Shown here in pieces: positions 1 to 8,105 of a stretch of DNA of 64,000 nucleotides (the stretch's first letter is position 1; each line of letters opens with the position of its first letter). Under the pieces are notes generated by a model that saw only the letters and a program-made list of their open reading frames with translations, did not search any database and was not told the DNA's origin. The DNA lies in assembly GCF_011049865.1 (NCBI RefSeq), contig NZ_DRGY01000033.1, positions 1 to 64,000 on the forward strand, written 5' to 3'. The DNA comes from Marinobacter antarcticus (GTDB taxonomy: Bacteria > Pseudomonadota > Gammaproteobacteria > Pseudomonadales > Oleiphilaceae). Both the position numbers and the translations under genes were made by a program.

Positions 1-28
1 GGTGGTTCGATTCCGCCTCCGGGCACCA
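1..28 (+). tRNA. tRNA 3' end, probably tRNA-Phe (cut by window edge)
   Basis: The first 28 bases form a T arm (GGTGG / loop TTCGATT / CCGCC), the 3' acceptor strand TCCGGGC, discriminator A and an encoded CCA. The implied 5' acceptor strand GCCCGGA is typical of gammaproteobacterial tRNA-Phe; some tRNA-Leu share it. The anticodon lies outside the window, so the amino acid is an inference. Confidence 0.75.
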
Positions 29-42
29 TAAGAATTCAGATG

Positions 43-66
43 AAACCCGCCTCGTGCGGGTTTTGT
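43..66 (+). terminator. Rho-independent terminator after the tRNA
   Basis: AAACCCGC (43-50) pairs with GCGGGTTT (56-63) across a short CTCGT loop and runs into a T-rich tract. It follows the tRNA by 14 bases and probably ends its transcript. Confidence 0.8.
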
Positions 67-235
67 TGTTTCTGAAGAACGAAATGTAAGCAGATTCATG
101 ACTCCTCTCCCCAAACTCCTCTCCGGTGAACTCTCCGTATCGAAAGCAGAGAATCAGTTGGCTGAAGTCGAAAAAGAGGCCTCCAATGTTTAAAAACAAA
201 CCTGCCAGCATGCTCAAGCGATAGTTTGTACTCCC

Positions 236-300
236 TGAGCCGAATAGTTACACTAATCGGCTCATACAATGAATTGAATAGGCAACCGATTCGGCTCATG
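236..300. promoter_or_regulatory. Triple operator-like half-sites at the fic start
   Basis: TGAGCCGAATAG (236-247) and CTAATCGGCTCA (253-264) form a near-perfect inverted repeat with a 5-bp spacer. A third half-site ending TCGGCTCA lies at 287-298, 34 bp after the second, and the fic ATG (298-300) overlaps its end. No clear Shine-Dalgarno precedes this ATG. A DNA-binding protein here could block both transcription and translation initiation; which protein binds is not shown. The Fic protein ends in a helix-turn-helix-like region, so autoregulation is possible. Confidence 0.5.
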
Positions 301-1431
301 TACATCTGGCAACAACCAAACTGGCCTCATTTTTTCTGGGACGAAACCGCACTTCGCCCTCAGCTGGATACCGTGCGTCTGCTGCAAGGGCGCCTGTTAG
401 GCCGCACAGAGCTGGCACCGAAGCAGGCCGATCTGGACGTGGAAATGGATGCGTTGGTTCAGAACGCCATCCGCACCAGTGAAATCGAGGGAGAGCACCT
501 GGATGTCGGCTCGGTGCGTTCGTCTGTGGCTCGCCAGTTAGGGCTTGAGCGAGCCGGAATGGCAGAGCGCGGCACCCCCGAATCAGACTCGTTGGTGACT
601 TTGCTGCTGGAAGCCACCCACGAACCAGACAAGCCGCTTACCAGCCAACAGCTGTGTCACTGGCAAGCACGGCTGTTCCCCGAGGGGCCTGGTTTACTGA
701 CCAAAATCCGTGTGGGTGATTGGCGCGGCAATCAACCCATGCAGGTTGTGTCTGGCCGCATTGATCGGCCCAAAGTACATTTTGAAGCGCCACCCCGCGA
801 GGGGCTGGAGGCTCAAGTTAATGACTTTCTGGCGTGGTTTAATGCACCGCCTGCGGGCCTTGATTCTCTGTTGCGCGCTGGTATTGCCCACCTTTGGCTG
901 ATTACCTTGCACCCGTTTGATGACGGCAATGGCCGCACCACCCGTGCAGTGACTGATCGCGCGCTGGCTCAGGCCGAGCGGCAGTCAATACGCTTTTATT
1001 CCCTGAGTGCTGCGATCATGGCACGTCGCAACGCTTACTATGAGCAACTGGAGCAAGCTCAGAGTGGCGACCTCGACATAACACCCTGGCTGGTCTGGTT
1101 TCTGGGCACCTTGGAAGAAGCGCTGCAGCAGGCACTGCTACGCGTGGAGCGGGTGTTAGCGAAGACTCTGTTCTGGCAGCGCCACGCAACCACAGTGTTC
1201 AACCGCCGCCAGATCAAAGTGCTGAATCGCTTGCTGGATACCGCAGGTAAAGAATTTGAACACGGCATCAATGCACGAAAATACCAGTCGCTCACCAAAG
1301 TCAGTAAAGCCACAGCCACTCGCGATTTGGCCGAACTGCTGGAAAATGGCTGCATTGATAAGCTGCCCGGCGGCGGGCGCAGCACTCGCTATACTGTACG
1401 GTTTGATAACAACGACAAGGATATGTCATGA
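298..1431 (+). CDS. Fic family protein (predicted AMP transferase), DUF4172-type N terminus
   Basis: A predicted enzyme that transfers AMP from ATP to hydroxyl side chains of target proteins. The Fic core motif HPFDDGNGR is at about residues 205-213 and supplies the catalytic His and the nucleotide-binding loop. A class-II-like inhibitory motif, T-x3-E-G, lies at residues 60-65, N-terminal to the core, so the enzyme is probably self-inhibited. The C-terminal 60 residues look like a winged helix (TKVSKATATRDLAELLENG). The start at 298 gives 377 aa and the typical MYIWQQPNWPHF beginning; an in-frame start at 226 would read through the operator repeats. Its stop overlaps the start of a RhuM-like remnant (ATGA), so the two were one operon. 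Cellular target unknown. Confidence 0.9.
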   Translation: MYIWQQPNWPHFFWDETALRPQLDTVRLLQGRLLGRTELAPKQADLDVEMDALVQNAIRTSEIEGEHLDVGSVRSSVARQLGLERAGMAERGTPESDSLVTLLLEATHEPDKPLTSQQLCHWQARLFPEGPGLLTKIRVGDWRGNQPMQVVSGRIDRPKVHFEAPPREGLEAQVNDFLAWFNAPPAGLDSLLRAGIAHLWLITLHPFDDGNGRTTRAVTDRALAQAERQSIRFYSLSAAIMARRNAYYEQLEQAQSGDLDITPWLVWFLGTLEEALQQALLRVERVLAKTLFWQRHATTVFNRRQIKVLNRLLDTAGKEFEHGINARKYQSLTKVSKATATRDLAELLENGCIDKLPGGGRSTRYTVRFDNNDKDMS

Positions 1432-1532
1432 CGGAACAACAAACCGCTTGGCTCAGCCTAGATCAGATAACCAGCCTGTTCGAGCGGGACAAATCCGTGA
1501 TTTCGCGCATGAGTCACCCACCACCGCTATAG
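1428..1532 (+). pseudogene. Truncated RhuM-like DNA-binding protein remnant
   Basis: A 34-codon frame starts in the ATGA overlap with fic. Its residues 9-27 (LSLDQITSLFERDKSVISR) match what I recall of the conserved N terminus of RhuM/virulence-type DNA-binding proteins, which are normally about 300 aa or more. After that it runs into MSHPPPL and a stop. The stop lies two bases before the stop of the convergent photolyase gene, so a deletion or rearrangement junction probably lies near 1515-1535. The peptide could still be made but lacks most of the protein. The family assignment is from memory of the motif. Confidence 0.6.
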
Positions 1533-1534
1533 CC

Positions 1535-3115
1535 TCAAAATAGCGACGGCTGCGAACCTTCCTCCCTTCCAATCTCCTGTTCAACAGAACCGCCCTTGCG
1601 ACCCTGATCGTTGTTCCTCAATTCTCTGATTCGGTCTTTCGCTCTTTTTGCCGTTTGCCGGTGATCAACAATAGCCTCGGGGTACATCAGGTAACTGAAA
1701 CGCTCGCGGCTCTGCGCCGTTTGGCGCCGGGTTTCCGCCAGATTGTGAATATCACTGGCGCTCAGGCCGGCAAGTTCCGGAACCCACTTTCGAATAAAGC
1801 ACCCACCAATATCATGATCTTTGCCCTGTTTTACGGGGTCATAAACCATCAACCCGCTGAATGTCGTTGTTCCCGCGATCAACTGATGAATCACATGATG
1901 AATGCCTGGCTCGTAGTCGAGGAATTCTGTCGCTAGGTACTCCGCCACTTTGGTGGTTGGTATCCATAGGTTCAGGGTGGCAAATGAGACCAGGGTTGCC
2001 CGAAGGCGCATATTGATCCAGCCGGTTTGATTCAGGCACCGCATCGCCGCATCAATATAGGGGAAACCGGTTCGCCCTTGTTTCCAGGCATCAAAGTGCG
2101 CGTCAGCATTCTCTACAGAACGTTCTCCAAAGCTCTCTCCTAAATTCTTTCGTTGATAGTCTGCCTCTCGAACTCCGTCGAACTGAGGAAGCATGCACTG
2201 AAATTCCAGCTCTGGGCTGCCCTCAAAGGTTTGCATGTACTTACGTCGCCAGCTCAACCGATCCAAAAAGAAGCGTGCATTTTTCTGGAATTTTTCAAAC
2301 TGGTCCGCATTCATTCGTCCATGGGCCTCAGTGACCACGCGATCCACCGCTTGAAAGGCCTCCCTGTCTGAAACAATGCCGTAGGCGAGATAGGTTGATA
2401 TGCGGGAGCAGCCCTCCCAGGCCGTATTCGGACTCGATATTTGAAACGGGTACTTTTTTAACGGCTGAATCTGGAAGAACCGGTTCAGGTTGCTGACCGC
2501 CTGTGAGCGCCCACCTTTTTGCCTCAACGGTTTGTCTGTGCCCGCAGCCGCTGGTATGGCCTTTTGCTCACAAGACAGAAACGGCAGGGGCGCAAAACGC
2601 TCGGAAAGATCCTTCCCGGTCGGGTCGCGAAGTGTGGCTAACCTGGAGAGTGCGAAGTAATCCGCAAAGGATTCAGGCTGCTGAAACCCTCTGACGATGC
2701 CATTTTGGCCAGTTTCTATCAGCTCCACACCCTGGACAGCACACCAGGCATTAACGGCTTTGTCCCGCTCAAACTGGCTGTGCTGAGTAGTTTCCTGGTG
2801 GGTCCATATTTTGGTTAACGGATGAACGCGATGGATCTGATCAAGGATATCAACGGTTTCGCCCACAGCCTGCAGCAGCTTGCCGCCAATCGACTGGAGC
2901 TCGGCATCAAGTTCTTCAAGCGTTTCGTGAACAAATAACTGGTGCTGCCTTGAGACATCAGGTTGCTGAATCAGCCTGGGCTCGTGGCAATAAAGCGGCA
3001 GCACTTTCCCGTTCTTGCGAAAGGTTCGCATACTTTCAAAAAAGGGCTCTGAGTCCTGAAGTCTCAGATTGCGTTTTAACCAGAATATCTGCACCGATTC
3101 ATTCCCGTAATCCAT
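1535..3115 (-). CDS. Cryptochrome/photolyase family protein with altered FAD pocket
   Basis: 526 aa with the photolyase layout. An N-terminal alpha/beta antenna domain begins VQIFWLKRNLRLQDSEP, and the helical FAD domain carries GRTGFPYIDAAMRCLNQTGW (about 347-366). Near residue 441 comes IRKWVPEL, a family signature. In Escherichia coli PhrB the FAD pocket reads D-G-D-L-A-A-N-N-G-G-W-Q-W; the matching stretch here (400-412) is D-Y-E-P-G-I-H-H-V-I-H-Q-L. By this ungapped comparison His406 stands where PhrB has Asn378, which faces flavin N5, and the Trp of the PhrB segment is missing. DNA repair activity is therefore uncertain; a light sensor or a divergent repair enzyme is possible. The gene is convergent with the RhuM remnant. 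Confidence 0.85.
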   Translation of the reverse strand: MDYGNESVQIFWLKRNLRLQDSEPFFESMRTFRKNGKVLPLYCHEPRLIQQPDVSRQHQLFVHETLEELDAELQSIGGKLLQAVGETVDILDQIHRVHPLTKIWTHQETTQHSQFERDKAVNAWCAVQGVELIETGQNGIVRGFQQPESFADYFALSRLATLRDPTGKDLSERFAPLPFLSCEQKAIPAAAGTDKPLRQKGGRSQAVSNLNRFFQIQPLKKYPFQISSPNTAWEGCSRISTYLAYGIVSDREAFQAVDRVVTEAHGRMNADQFEKFQKNARFFLDRLSWRRKYMQTFEGSPELEFQCMLPQFDGVREADYQRKNLGESFGERSVENADAHFDAWKQGRTGFPYIDAAMRCLNQTGWINMRLRATLVSFATLNLWIPTTKVAEYLATEFLDYEPGIHHVIHQLIAGTTTFSGLMVYDPVKQGKDHDIGGCFIRKWVPELAGLSASDIHNLAETRRQTAQSRERFSYLMYPEAIVDHRQTAKRAKDRIRELRNNDQGRKGGSVEQEIGREEGSQPSLF

Positions 3116-3336
3116 GTTCCGCTTTCGTTAGCAGCCGATTCAAATACTTATATTACAAAACCTATTTATATTTCAAGAACGTATAGGCTTGTAATCATTT
3201 TCCTCTGCCTTTGCGATTGGCGCCCTGCCAATCAGCGTATCACTCGGCGCAACCGCCAGCCCGGCTGATACTTCTTGATTCAGCCCTGCGATTTCCACAC
3301 ACTTGCAGGCCAGCCCTCAAGCGAAAAATTGCCTTT

Positions 3337-5076
3337 ATGCTCTACAAATTATTGCCCGGCCTGCTTTGGCTACAGGGATACACCGCCCATACGTTGCGAC
3401 AGGATGTGGTATCTGGCCTCGTTATCGGTGTTATGCTGATTCCGCAAAGCATGGGCTATGCCGTGCTCGCGGGCTTGCCACCGGAGTTCGGCCTCTACGC
3501 CTCTATCTTTCCACCGCTGCTATACGCTTTGCTGGGAACCTCCAACAAGATTTCCATCGGGCCTGTAGCCTTGGATGCGATACTTATTCTCTCTGGGCTC
3601 AGCGTGCTTGCCGAGCCAGGTTCGGACCAATACCTCAAGCTTGCGATTGAGTTGACGCTTCTGGTTGGTCTGATTCAGTTTCTGTTCGGGCTTTTGCGTT
3701 TCGGGTTTATCGTCAATTTTCTTTCCTATCCGGTGGTTGTTGGTTATACCTCCGCTGCAGCCGTTATCATCATTGGCAGTCAGCTCCAGAGCCTGACGGG
3801 CCTCCACGTGGAAAGTGCCAACGTGCTGGATCTTGCCTATCAACTACTGATACACATAAGCGACTGGCACGGCGTTACCATTGGTATTGCTGTCGCAAGC
3901 CTGCTGTTTATCTTTTTTTGCAAACGACTCGTACCAAAATCGCCTAACGCGCTGATTTTGCTGGTTGGCACTATGCTGCTGTCGGGATTGTTTCATGCGG
4001 GGCAAGCGGGTGTTGACGTTATTAACTCGGTACCGGCCGGTTTTCCGGCCCTGCGAGTTCCGGATATAGACTTCGCCAGGCTAGGCGAATTGTTGCCCGT
4101 GGCATTCACCGTTGCCCTGATGGGATTCGTGGGCACCATGTCAATATGCAAGTCGCAGGAATCGCCAAAAGACAAGCGTAGCGTGCAGCCAAACCAGGAA
4201 CTGATCGCGCTTGGGTTGGCAAACGCCCTGGGCGCCATGTTCCGAAGCTTCCCGGTTTCTGCCAGCTTTTCACGCAGTGCAGCGCTACGCGATTCGGGCG
4301 CGCTGACCCAAGTGTCGGCAATCATTTCCTCCGCTCTGATTGCCATCACGGTGGTCTTTCTTACGCCGTTGTTTACCGACTATCCCCTACCCAAAGCGGT
4401 TCTGTCTGCCATTATCGTGATGTCGGTACTGGGGTTATTCAAATACAAAGAAATGAAAATTCTGTTCCGGCAGGACCGAAAGGAATTTCTGATTCTGCTG
4501 GTCACGTTTGTGATCACACTGCTGTTGGGTGTTCAACAGGGATTATTGGTGGGTGTTGCGGTATCGCTGATGCTGGTTATTTACAACAGTACTACGCCGC
4601 ACATGACTGAGCTGGGGAAAATCGATGGCGAGGATCTTTATCGCAACATCCATCGCTTCGAAAGCATTAGCGTAAGGAAAGATTTACTGATTTTCCGATT
4701 CGATGCGCCTCTGTATTTCGCCAACAAGGATTTTTTCAAATCGCGACTGTACAGCATGATCAAGCGGCGCCCTGAGGGAGCTCTGAAAGCCGTCATAATG
4801 GATGCTCAGGCCATGAGTAGCATCGACAGCACGTCATTGATCATGCTGGAAAGCGTGATCGAAAACCTGCGGGAACAGGGTGTCCAGCTTTACTTGGTCA
4901 GCCTGATAGGCCCGGTGCGAGATACCCTCACTCACTCTACGGCTTTGCGCGAGTACGTGTTGAGCGAGCATATGTTCCCCCAGATAACGGATGCGGTGTT
5001 GTACATTGATCAAGGCATTAGTTCACGTGCAGCCATCGCCAAGCAAAGCAATGCCGCGAAGGCCCGACGACGCTAG
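3337..5076 (+). CDS. SulP family inorganic anion transporter with STAS domain
   Basis: An inner-membrane SLC26/SulP transporter of about 579 aa. The membrane domain starts with the typical LLPGLLWLQGY, followed by IPQSMGYAVLAGLPPEFG (about residues 35-52), then some ten more hydrophobic segments. The cytoplasmic C terminus is a STAS domain, with SSIDST near residue 490. Sulfate, bicarbonate or dicarboxylate are family substrates; the sequence does not decide between them. A longer frame from 3211 exists, but the extra 42 residues are not family-like and the ATG at 3337 fits the usual N terminus. No strong Shine-Dalgarno is visible. Its stop codon overlaps the stop of the convergent transporter gene within CTAG. 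Confidence 0.9.
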   Translation: MLYKLLPGLLWLQGYTAHTLRQDVVSGLVIGVMLIPQSMGYAVLAGLPPEFGLYASIFPPLLYALLGTSNKISIGPVALDAILILSGLSVLAEPGSDQYLKLAIELTLLVGLIQFLFGLLRFGFIVNFLSYPVVVGYTSAAAVIIIGSQLQSLTGLHVESANVLDLAYQLLIHISDWHGVTIGIAVASLLFIFFCKRLVPKSPNALILLVGTMLLSGLFHAGQAGVDVINSVPAGFPALRVPDIDFARLGELLPVAFTVALMGFVGTMSICKSQESPKDKRSVQPNQELIALGLANALGAMFRSFPVSASFSRSAALRDSGALTQVSAIISSALIAITVVFLTPLFTDYPLPKAVLSAIIVMSVLGLFKYKEMKILFRQDRKEFLILLVTFVITLLLGVQQGLLVGVAVSLMLVIYNSTTPHMTELGKIDGEDLYRNIHRFESISVRKDLLIFRFDAPLYFANKDFFKSRLYSMIKRRPEGALKAVIMDAQAMSSIDSTSLIMLESVIENLREQGVQLYLVSLIGPVRDTLTHSTALREYVLSEHMFPQITDAVLYIDQGISSRAAIAKQSNAAKARRR

Positions 5077-6278
5077 GCAAAACCCGACTCTCTCTCGACC
5101 GCTGTCGGCCCGCCTGCCGCCAATATGGCTGCACCGTATATACAAACAGCCATAGCCAACACAATAGGCAATAAGGTTCCACCAGCCAAAGGCGCCGACA
5201 ACGCGCTTACTGCGCCTGCAATCGTGAACTGCGCAGCGCCCAGCATAGCCGCTGCCGTGCCCCCAAGGTGGGGAAAGAACTCCAGCGCATTGGCCATGTT
5301 ATTGGGAATAATTGCCCCCATGAACCCGACCGATAAAATAATACAGGCGGCAACAACCCAATAGGGCGCTTCTGCCCAAGCGCTGACAACCAGAGCGGTA
5401 ACCGCTGTGGCCTGAAGAAATACGCACACTCGCAGTATCCGCACGGATGGGTAGCGATTGAGCAAACGCCGATTGAACAGGTTCAGGCTGGCCATGGTCA
5501 CTACGTTGGCGGCGAACAACGCCGAAAAGGTAACGTTGGAGAGGCCAAACCACTCCTGATAAATAAACGATGCGTGGGTGATAAAAACAAGCATCGCACT
5601 GAAACACAAAGCCTGAATCCCGACAAACCGCATGGTTACCCGGTGACGGAGTACCAACGCGTAATTGGTAACCAGTGTTGAAACCGGGGTTTTATCTTTC
5701 TGTCTAGACGGTAAACGGCGAAAAAGCACGAAGTGCAAGATGATCGCCAGCAAAGCTCCGTAGCCCGCCAACATCAGGAAGATTGCATGCCACTCACTGA
5801 AGTAAAGCAACATGGAGCCAATTGAGGGTGCCGCTGCCGGTGCTACAAACATCACAAGGCCAATAAGCCCGAACATACGAGCTGCATCCTGCCCGCTGGA
5901 CTGGTCACGAACGATGGCAGGAACGGATACCGCACAAAAAGCGCCGCCAACACCCTGAACAATCCGCCAACCAAGCATTTCCGGGAGTGTTTGTGCCTGA
6001 GCAATCATAAACGCAGCAAAGGAAAATACCGCCAACCCTGTGAATAGAACCTGCTGCCGCCCATAACGATCAGACAAGGGGCCACCGAGCAGTTGTGCGA
6101 GCCCCAAAGCCATCACATAGGCGCTCAATGTCAGCCCTACGCCACCATGGCCCACACCCAAATCATCCGCAATTTTCGGAAATGCAGGTAGATAGGCGTC
6201 GAGCGCCAACGGCCCCAGAGCAACGGTCATCCCCAGAAGGATGGCAAGTTGCGGATGAGATAACGATTTTGTGCTCAA
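5073..6278 (-). CDS. Bcr/CflA family multidrug efflux MFS transporter
   Basis: 401 aa with twelve predicted membrane segments. The N terminus (GPLALDAYLPAFPKIADDLG) and the GPLSDRYGRQQVL loop after segment 2 are hallmarks of the Bcr/CflA drug:proton antiporters. The frame opens with TTG at 6276-6278; the next ATG (residue 17) would cut into the first helix, so TTG is preferred although no clear Shine-Dalgarno is seen. A perfect 14-bp palindrome lies about 40 bp upstream and may be a repressor site. Substrate unknown. The gene is convergent with the SulP gene with overlapping stops. Confidence 0.88.
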   Translation of the reverse strand: MSTKSLSHPQLAILLGMTVALGPLALDAYLPAFPKIADDLGVGHGGVGLTLSAYVMALGLAQLLGGPLSDRYGRQQVLFTGLAVFSFAAFMIAQAQTLPEMLGWRIVQGVGGAFCAVSVPAIVRDQSSGQDAARMFGLIGLVMFVAPAAAPSIGSMLLYFSEWHAIFLMLAGYGALLAIILHFVLFRRLPSRQKDKTPVSTLVTNYALVLRHRVTMRFVGIQALCFSAMLVFITHASFIYQEWFGLSNVTFSALFAANVVTMASLNLFNRRLLNRYPSVRILRVCVFLQATAVTALVVSAWAEAPYWVVAACIILSVGFMGAIIPNNMANALEFFPHLGGTAAAMLGAAQFTIAGAVSALSAPLAGGTLLPIVLAMAVCIYGAAILAAGGPTAVERESGFA

Positions 6279-6318
6279 ACCGGAATAACCAAGCAGAACA
6301 TGAAATACCTTAGATTGT

Positions 6319-6332
6319 TAGTGAGCTCACTA
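6319..6332. promoter_or_regulatory. Perfect 14-bp palindrome upstream of the MFS exporter
   Basis: TAGTGAGCTCACTA is a perfect palindrome in the short gap between the exporter start (6278) and the stop of the DUF4124 gene (6350). Its position suits an operator for the leftward exporter promoter. No regulator gene is adjacent, so the binder is unknown. Confidence 0.4.
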
Positions 6333-6349
6333 CACGACAGTCTACAGCA

Positions 6350-6799
6350 TCAACGCAAAATACACTCTTGACTGAGCGACTGACTCAGCTTGCGACGTTT
6401 TTGGCGCAGGCTATTACCTTTGTTATTACCGTAGCCTGCCCTGAGTTGTGACTGAACCTGCGCCAGTTTGCGCCGATAGTTGGAACAGGCTTTGGCCTGT
6501 TTCGCCATTGCGTTTGCGCCCTTATGGTTACGCGGCGAAGCGCGTTTGCGATCAGATGACAGCAGGCTCTGCACCTGCTCGTGTATTTTTGAAACGCGCC
6601 TGTGCTGGCGAAGATTATTCGCCATTGGCACGGTCACGGGCGCGGCGACTTCAACGAGCCGGTGAGTTTCATCCGGTGGTGGAGTATCGGTGAAATGAAC
6701 GACGCCGTTGGCGTCCGTCCAGGAATAAATCTCGGCGTTGGCCGGTGATGATAAAACAACGATCAGAAACGCAGTTGCCAGCATCCTTGGCATAACCAT
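6350..6799 (-). CDS. DUF4124 domain-containing periplasmic protein
   Basis: 149 aa. Residues 1-22 form a Sec signal peptide ending ANA-E. The following YSWTDANGVVHFTDTPP is the DUF4124 signature, a short beta-rich motif found in many gammaproteobacterial envelope proteins. The remaining 100 residues are basic and probably helical (RRKLAQVQSQLRAG) with no recognised domain. The function of DUF4124 proteins is unknown to me. The gene stands alone between the exporter and the glc genes, all read leftwards. Confidence 0.8.
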   Translation of the reverse strand: MVMPRMLATAFLIVVLSSPANAEIYSWTDANGVVHFTDTPPPDETHRLVEVAAPVTVPMANNLRQHRRVSKIHEQVQSLLSSDRKRASPRNHKGANAMAKQAKACSNYRRKLAQVQSQLRAGYGNNKGNSLRQKRRKLSQSLSQECILR

Positions 6800-6878
6800 C
6801 CACTCCCTGTGGTGACGTTAATTGCCGAGGCAGTATAACGGTTACCAGAAGGAGTGTAAGGAGGCATTGCCTCGCAGT

Positions 6879-8087
6879 TTACTGATCGAGCAGCTCGATC
6901 CAGTGTTGTACGGGCACCTGGGATTTGGTCTCAAGATGCATCTGGCAGCCAATGTTGGCCGTTACGATGCGATCCGGATGATCTATTGTTAAAGCCTTGA
7001 GCTTGTTGCCCAGCAATTTCTGACTGAGTTCCGGCTGCAACACAGAGTAAGTGCCCGCCGAACCGCAGCACAGATGCTTGTCTTTGGTAATGGCCAGGTT
7101 GATGCCCGCTTTGATCAGCACTTGCTCCACCACGCCGCTCTGCTTCATGGCGTGCTGCAGTGTACAAGGGCAATGAAACGCTATTTTGTCGGTGCTTTGC
7201 TGAACCTTGAGGCTTTCAAGATCCTGCTTCAGCAGGAAGGCGCCCAGATCCGTACACAGCTCGCTGACTTTCTGAGCCTTCGCTGCGTATACGGGGTCGT
7301 CTCTCAGCAAGTGGCCGTAATCCTGAACCATGGCTCCACAGCCAGACGCTGTCATCACAAGGGCCTCTGCGCCGGATTCAATTGCTGGCCACCAGGCATC
7401 AATATTCTGACGCATACGTTCCAGACCCTTTTTATGCTCCGAGAGGTGATAGTTCACCGCACCGCAGCACCCGGCTTCCGGGGCTTCGACCATGGTAATG
7501 CCGAGTTTATCCAGCACCCTGGCAGCCGCTGCGTTGGTGTTGGGCGTGGCAGATGGCTGTACGCAGCCGGCCAGGGCCAGAACTATGCGGTTATGACTCG
7601 CAGCCGGCCAAGGGCTTGCCTGCTTTCTGGGCGGCACTTTGGCGCGCAGCTTGCCCGGCAATATGGGGGCAAATGTCTGCCCCAGGCGGAGCATGAATCC
7701 AAACAAAACCCGGTTAGGCAATACCCGCGCCAGAGCCCAGCGCAGCCATTTGTCTTTGGGGGACCGGGGCAGTTCTTTGTCAATAAGGCCCCGGCTGATG
7801 TCCACCAGGCGACCGTATTGGACGCCAGAGGGACAGGTGGTTTCGCAGCTGCGACAGGTTAGGCACCGGTCGAGGTGTTCGCGGGTTTTTTCGGTAACTT
7901 CGGCGCCTTCAAGAAACATTTTCATGAGGTAGATGCGCCCACGGGGGCCGTCGCGCTCGTCGTTCAGCTCCTGGTAGGTTGGGCAGGTTGCCGTGCAGAA
8001 TCCGCAGTGCACGCAGGCCCGCAGGATGGCTTCTGCCTCCTGTCCTTCCGTTGTATTGGCAAATTGTTGTACCAGATTTGTTTGCAT
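6879..8087 (-). CDS. glcF: Glycolate oxidase iron-sulfur subunit GlcF
   Basis: The electron-transfer subunit of the membrane-associated glycolate oxidase GlcDEF, which turns glycolate into glyoxylate. Two 4Fe-4S clusters are indicated by CVHCGFCTATCP (about residues 25-36) and CLTCRSCETTCP (about 75-86). Two CCG-type motifs follow (AGCCGAVNYH and LCCGSAGTYS), as in GlcF and heterodisulfide-reductase-like proteins. At 402 aa the length is normal. It is the last gene of the leftward glcDEF set, 18 bp after glcE. Confidence 0.95.
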   Translation of the reverse strand: MQTNLVQQFANTTEGQEAEAILRACVHCGFCTATCPTYQELNDERDGPRGRIYLMKMFLEGAEVTEKTREHLDRCLTCRSCETTCPSGVQYGRLVDISRGLIDKELPRSPKDKWLRWALARVLPNRVLFGFMLRLGQTFAPILPGKLRAKVPPRKQASPWPAASHNRIVLALAGCVQPSATPNTNAAAARVLDKLGITMVEAPEAGCCGAVNYHLSEHKKGLERMRQNIDAWWPAIESGAEALVMTASGCGAMVQDYGHLLRDDPVYAAKAQKVSELCTDLGAFLLKQDLESLKVQQSTDKIAFHCPCTLQHAMKQSGVVEQVLIKAGINLAITKDKHLCCGSAGTYSVLQPELSQKLLGNKLKALTIDHPDRIVTANIGCQMHLETKSQVPVQHWIELLDQ

Positions 8088-8105
8088 GTTTTACCTGTTT
8101 TGAAC

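Noticed and set aside
1-28. Attachment-site repeat of the tRNA 3' end
   Set aside because: No second copy of the tRNA end was found by eye in the window.
3211-3336. N-terminal extension of the SulP protein
   Set aside because: The 42 extra residues have no SulP similarity and the family N terminus begins at the ATG at 3337.
7074-7862. 262-codon plus-strand open frame opposite glcF
   Set aside because: Antisense to a gene with clear iron-sulfur motifs; no recognisable protein features.
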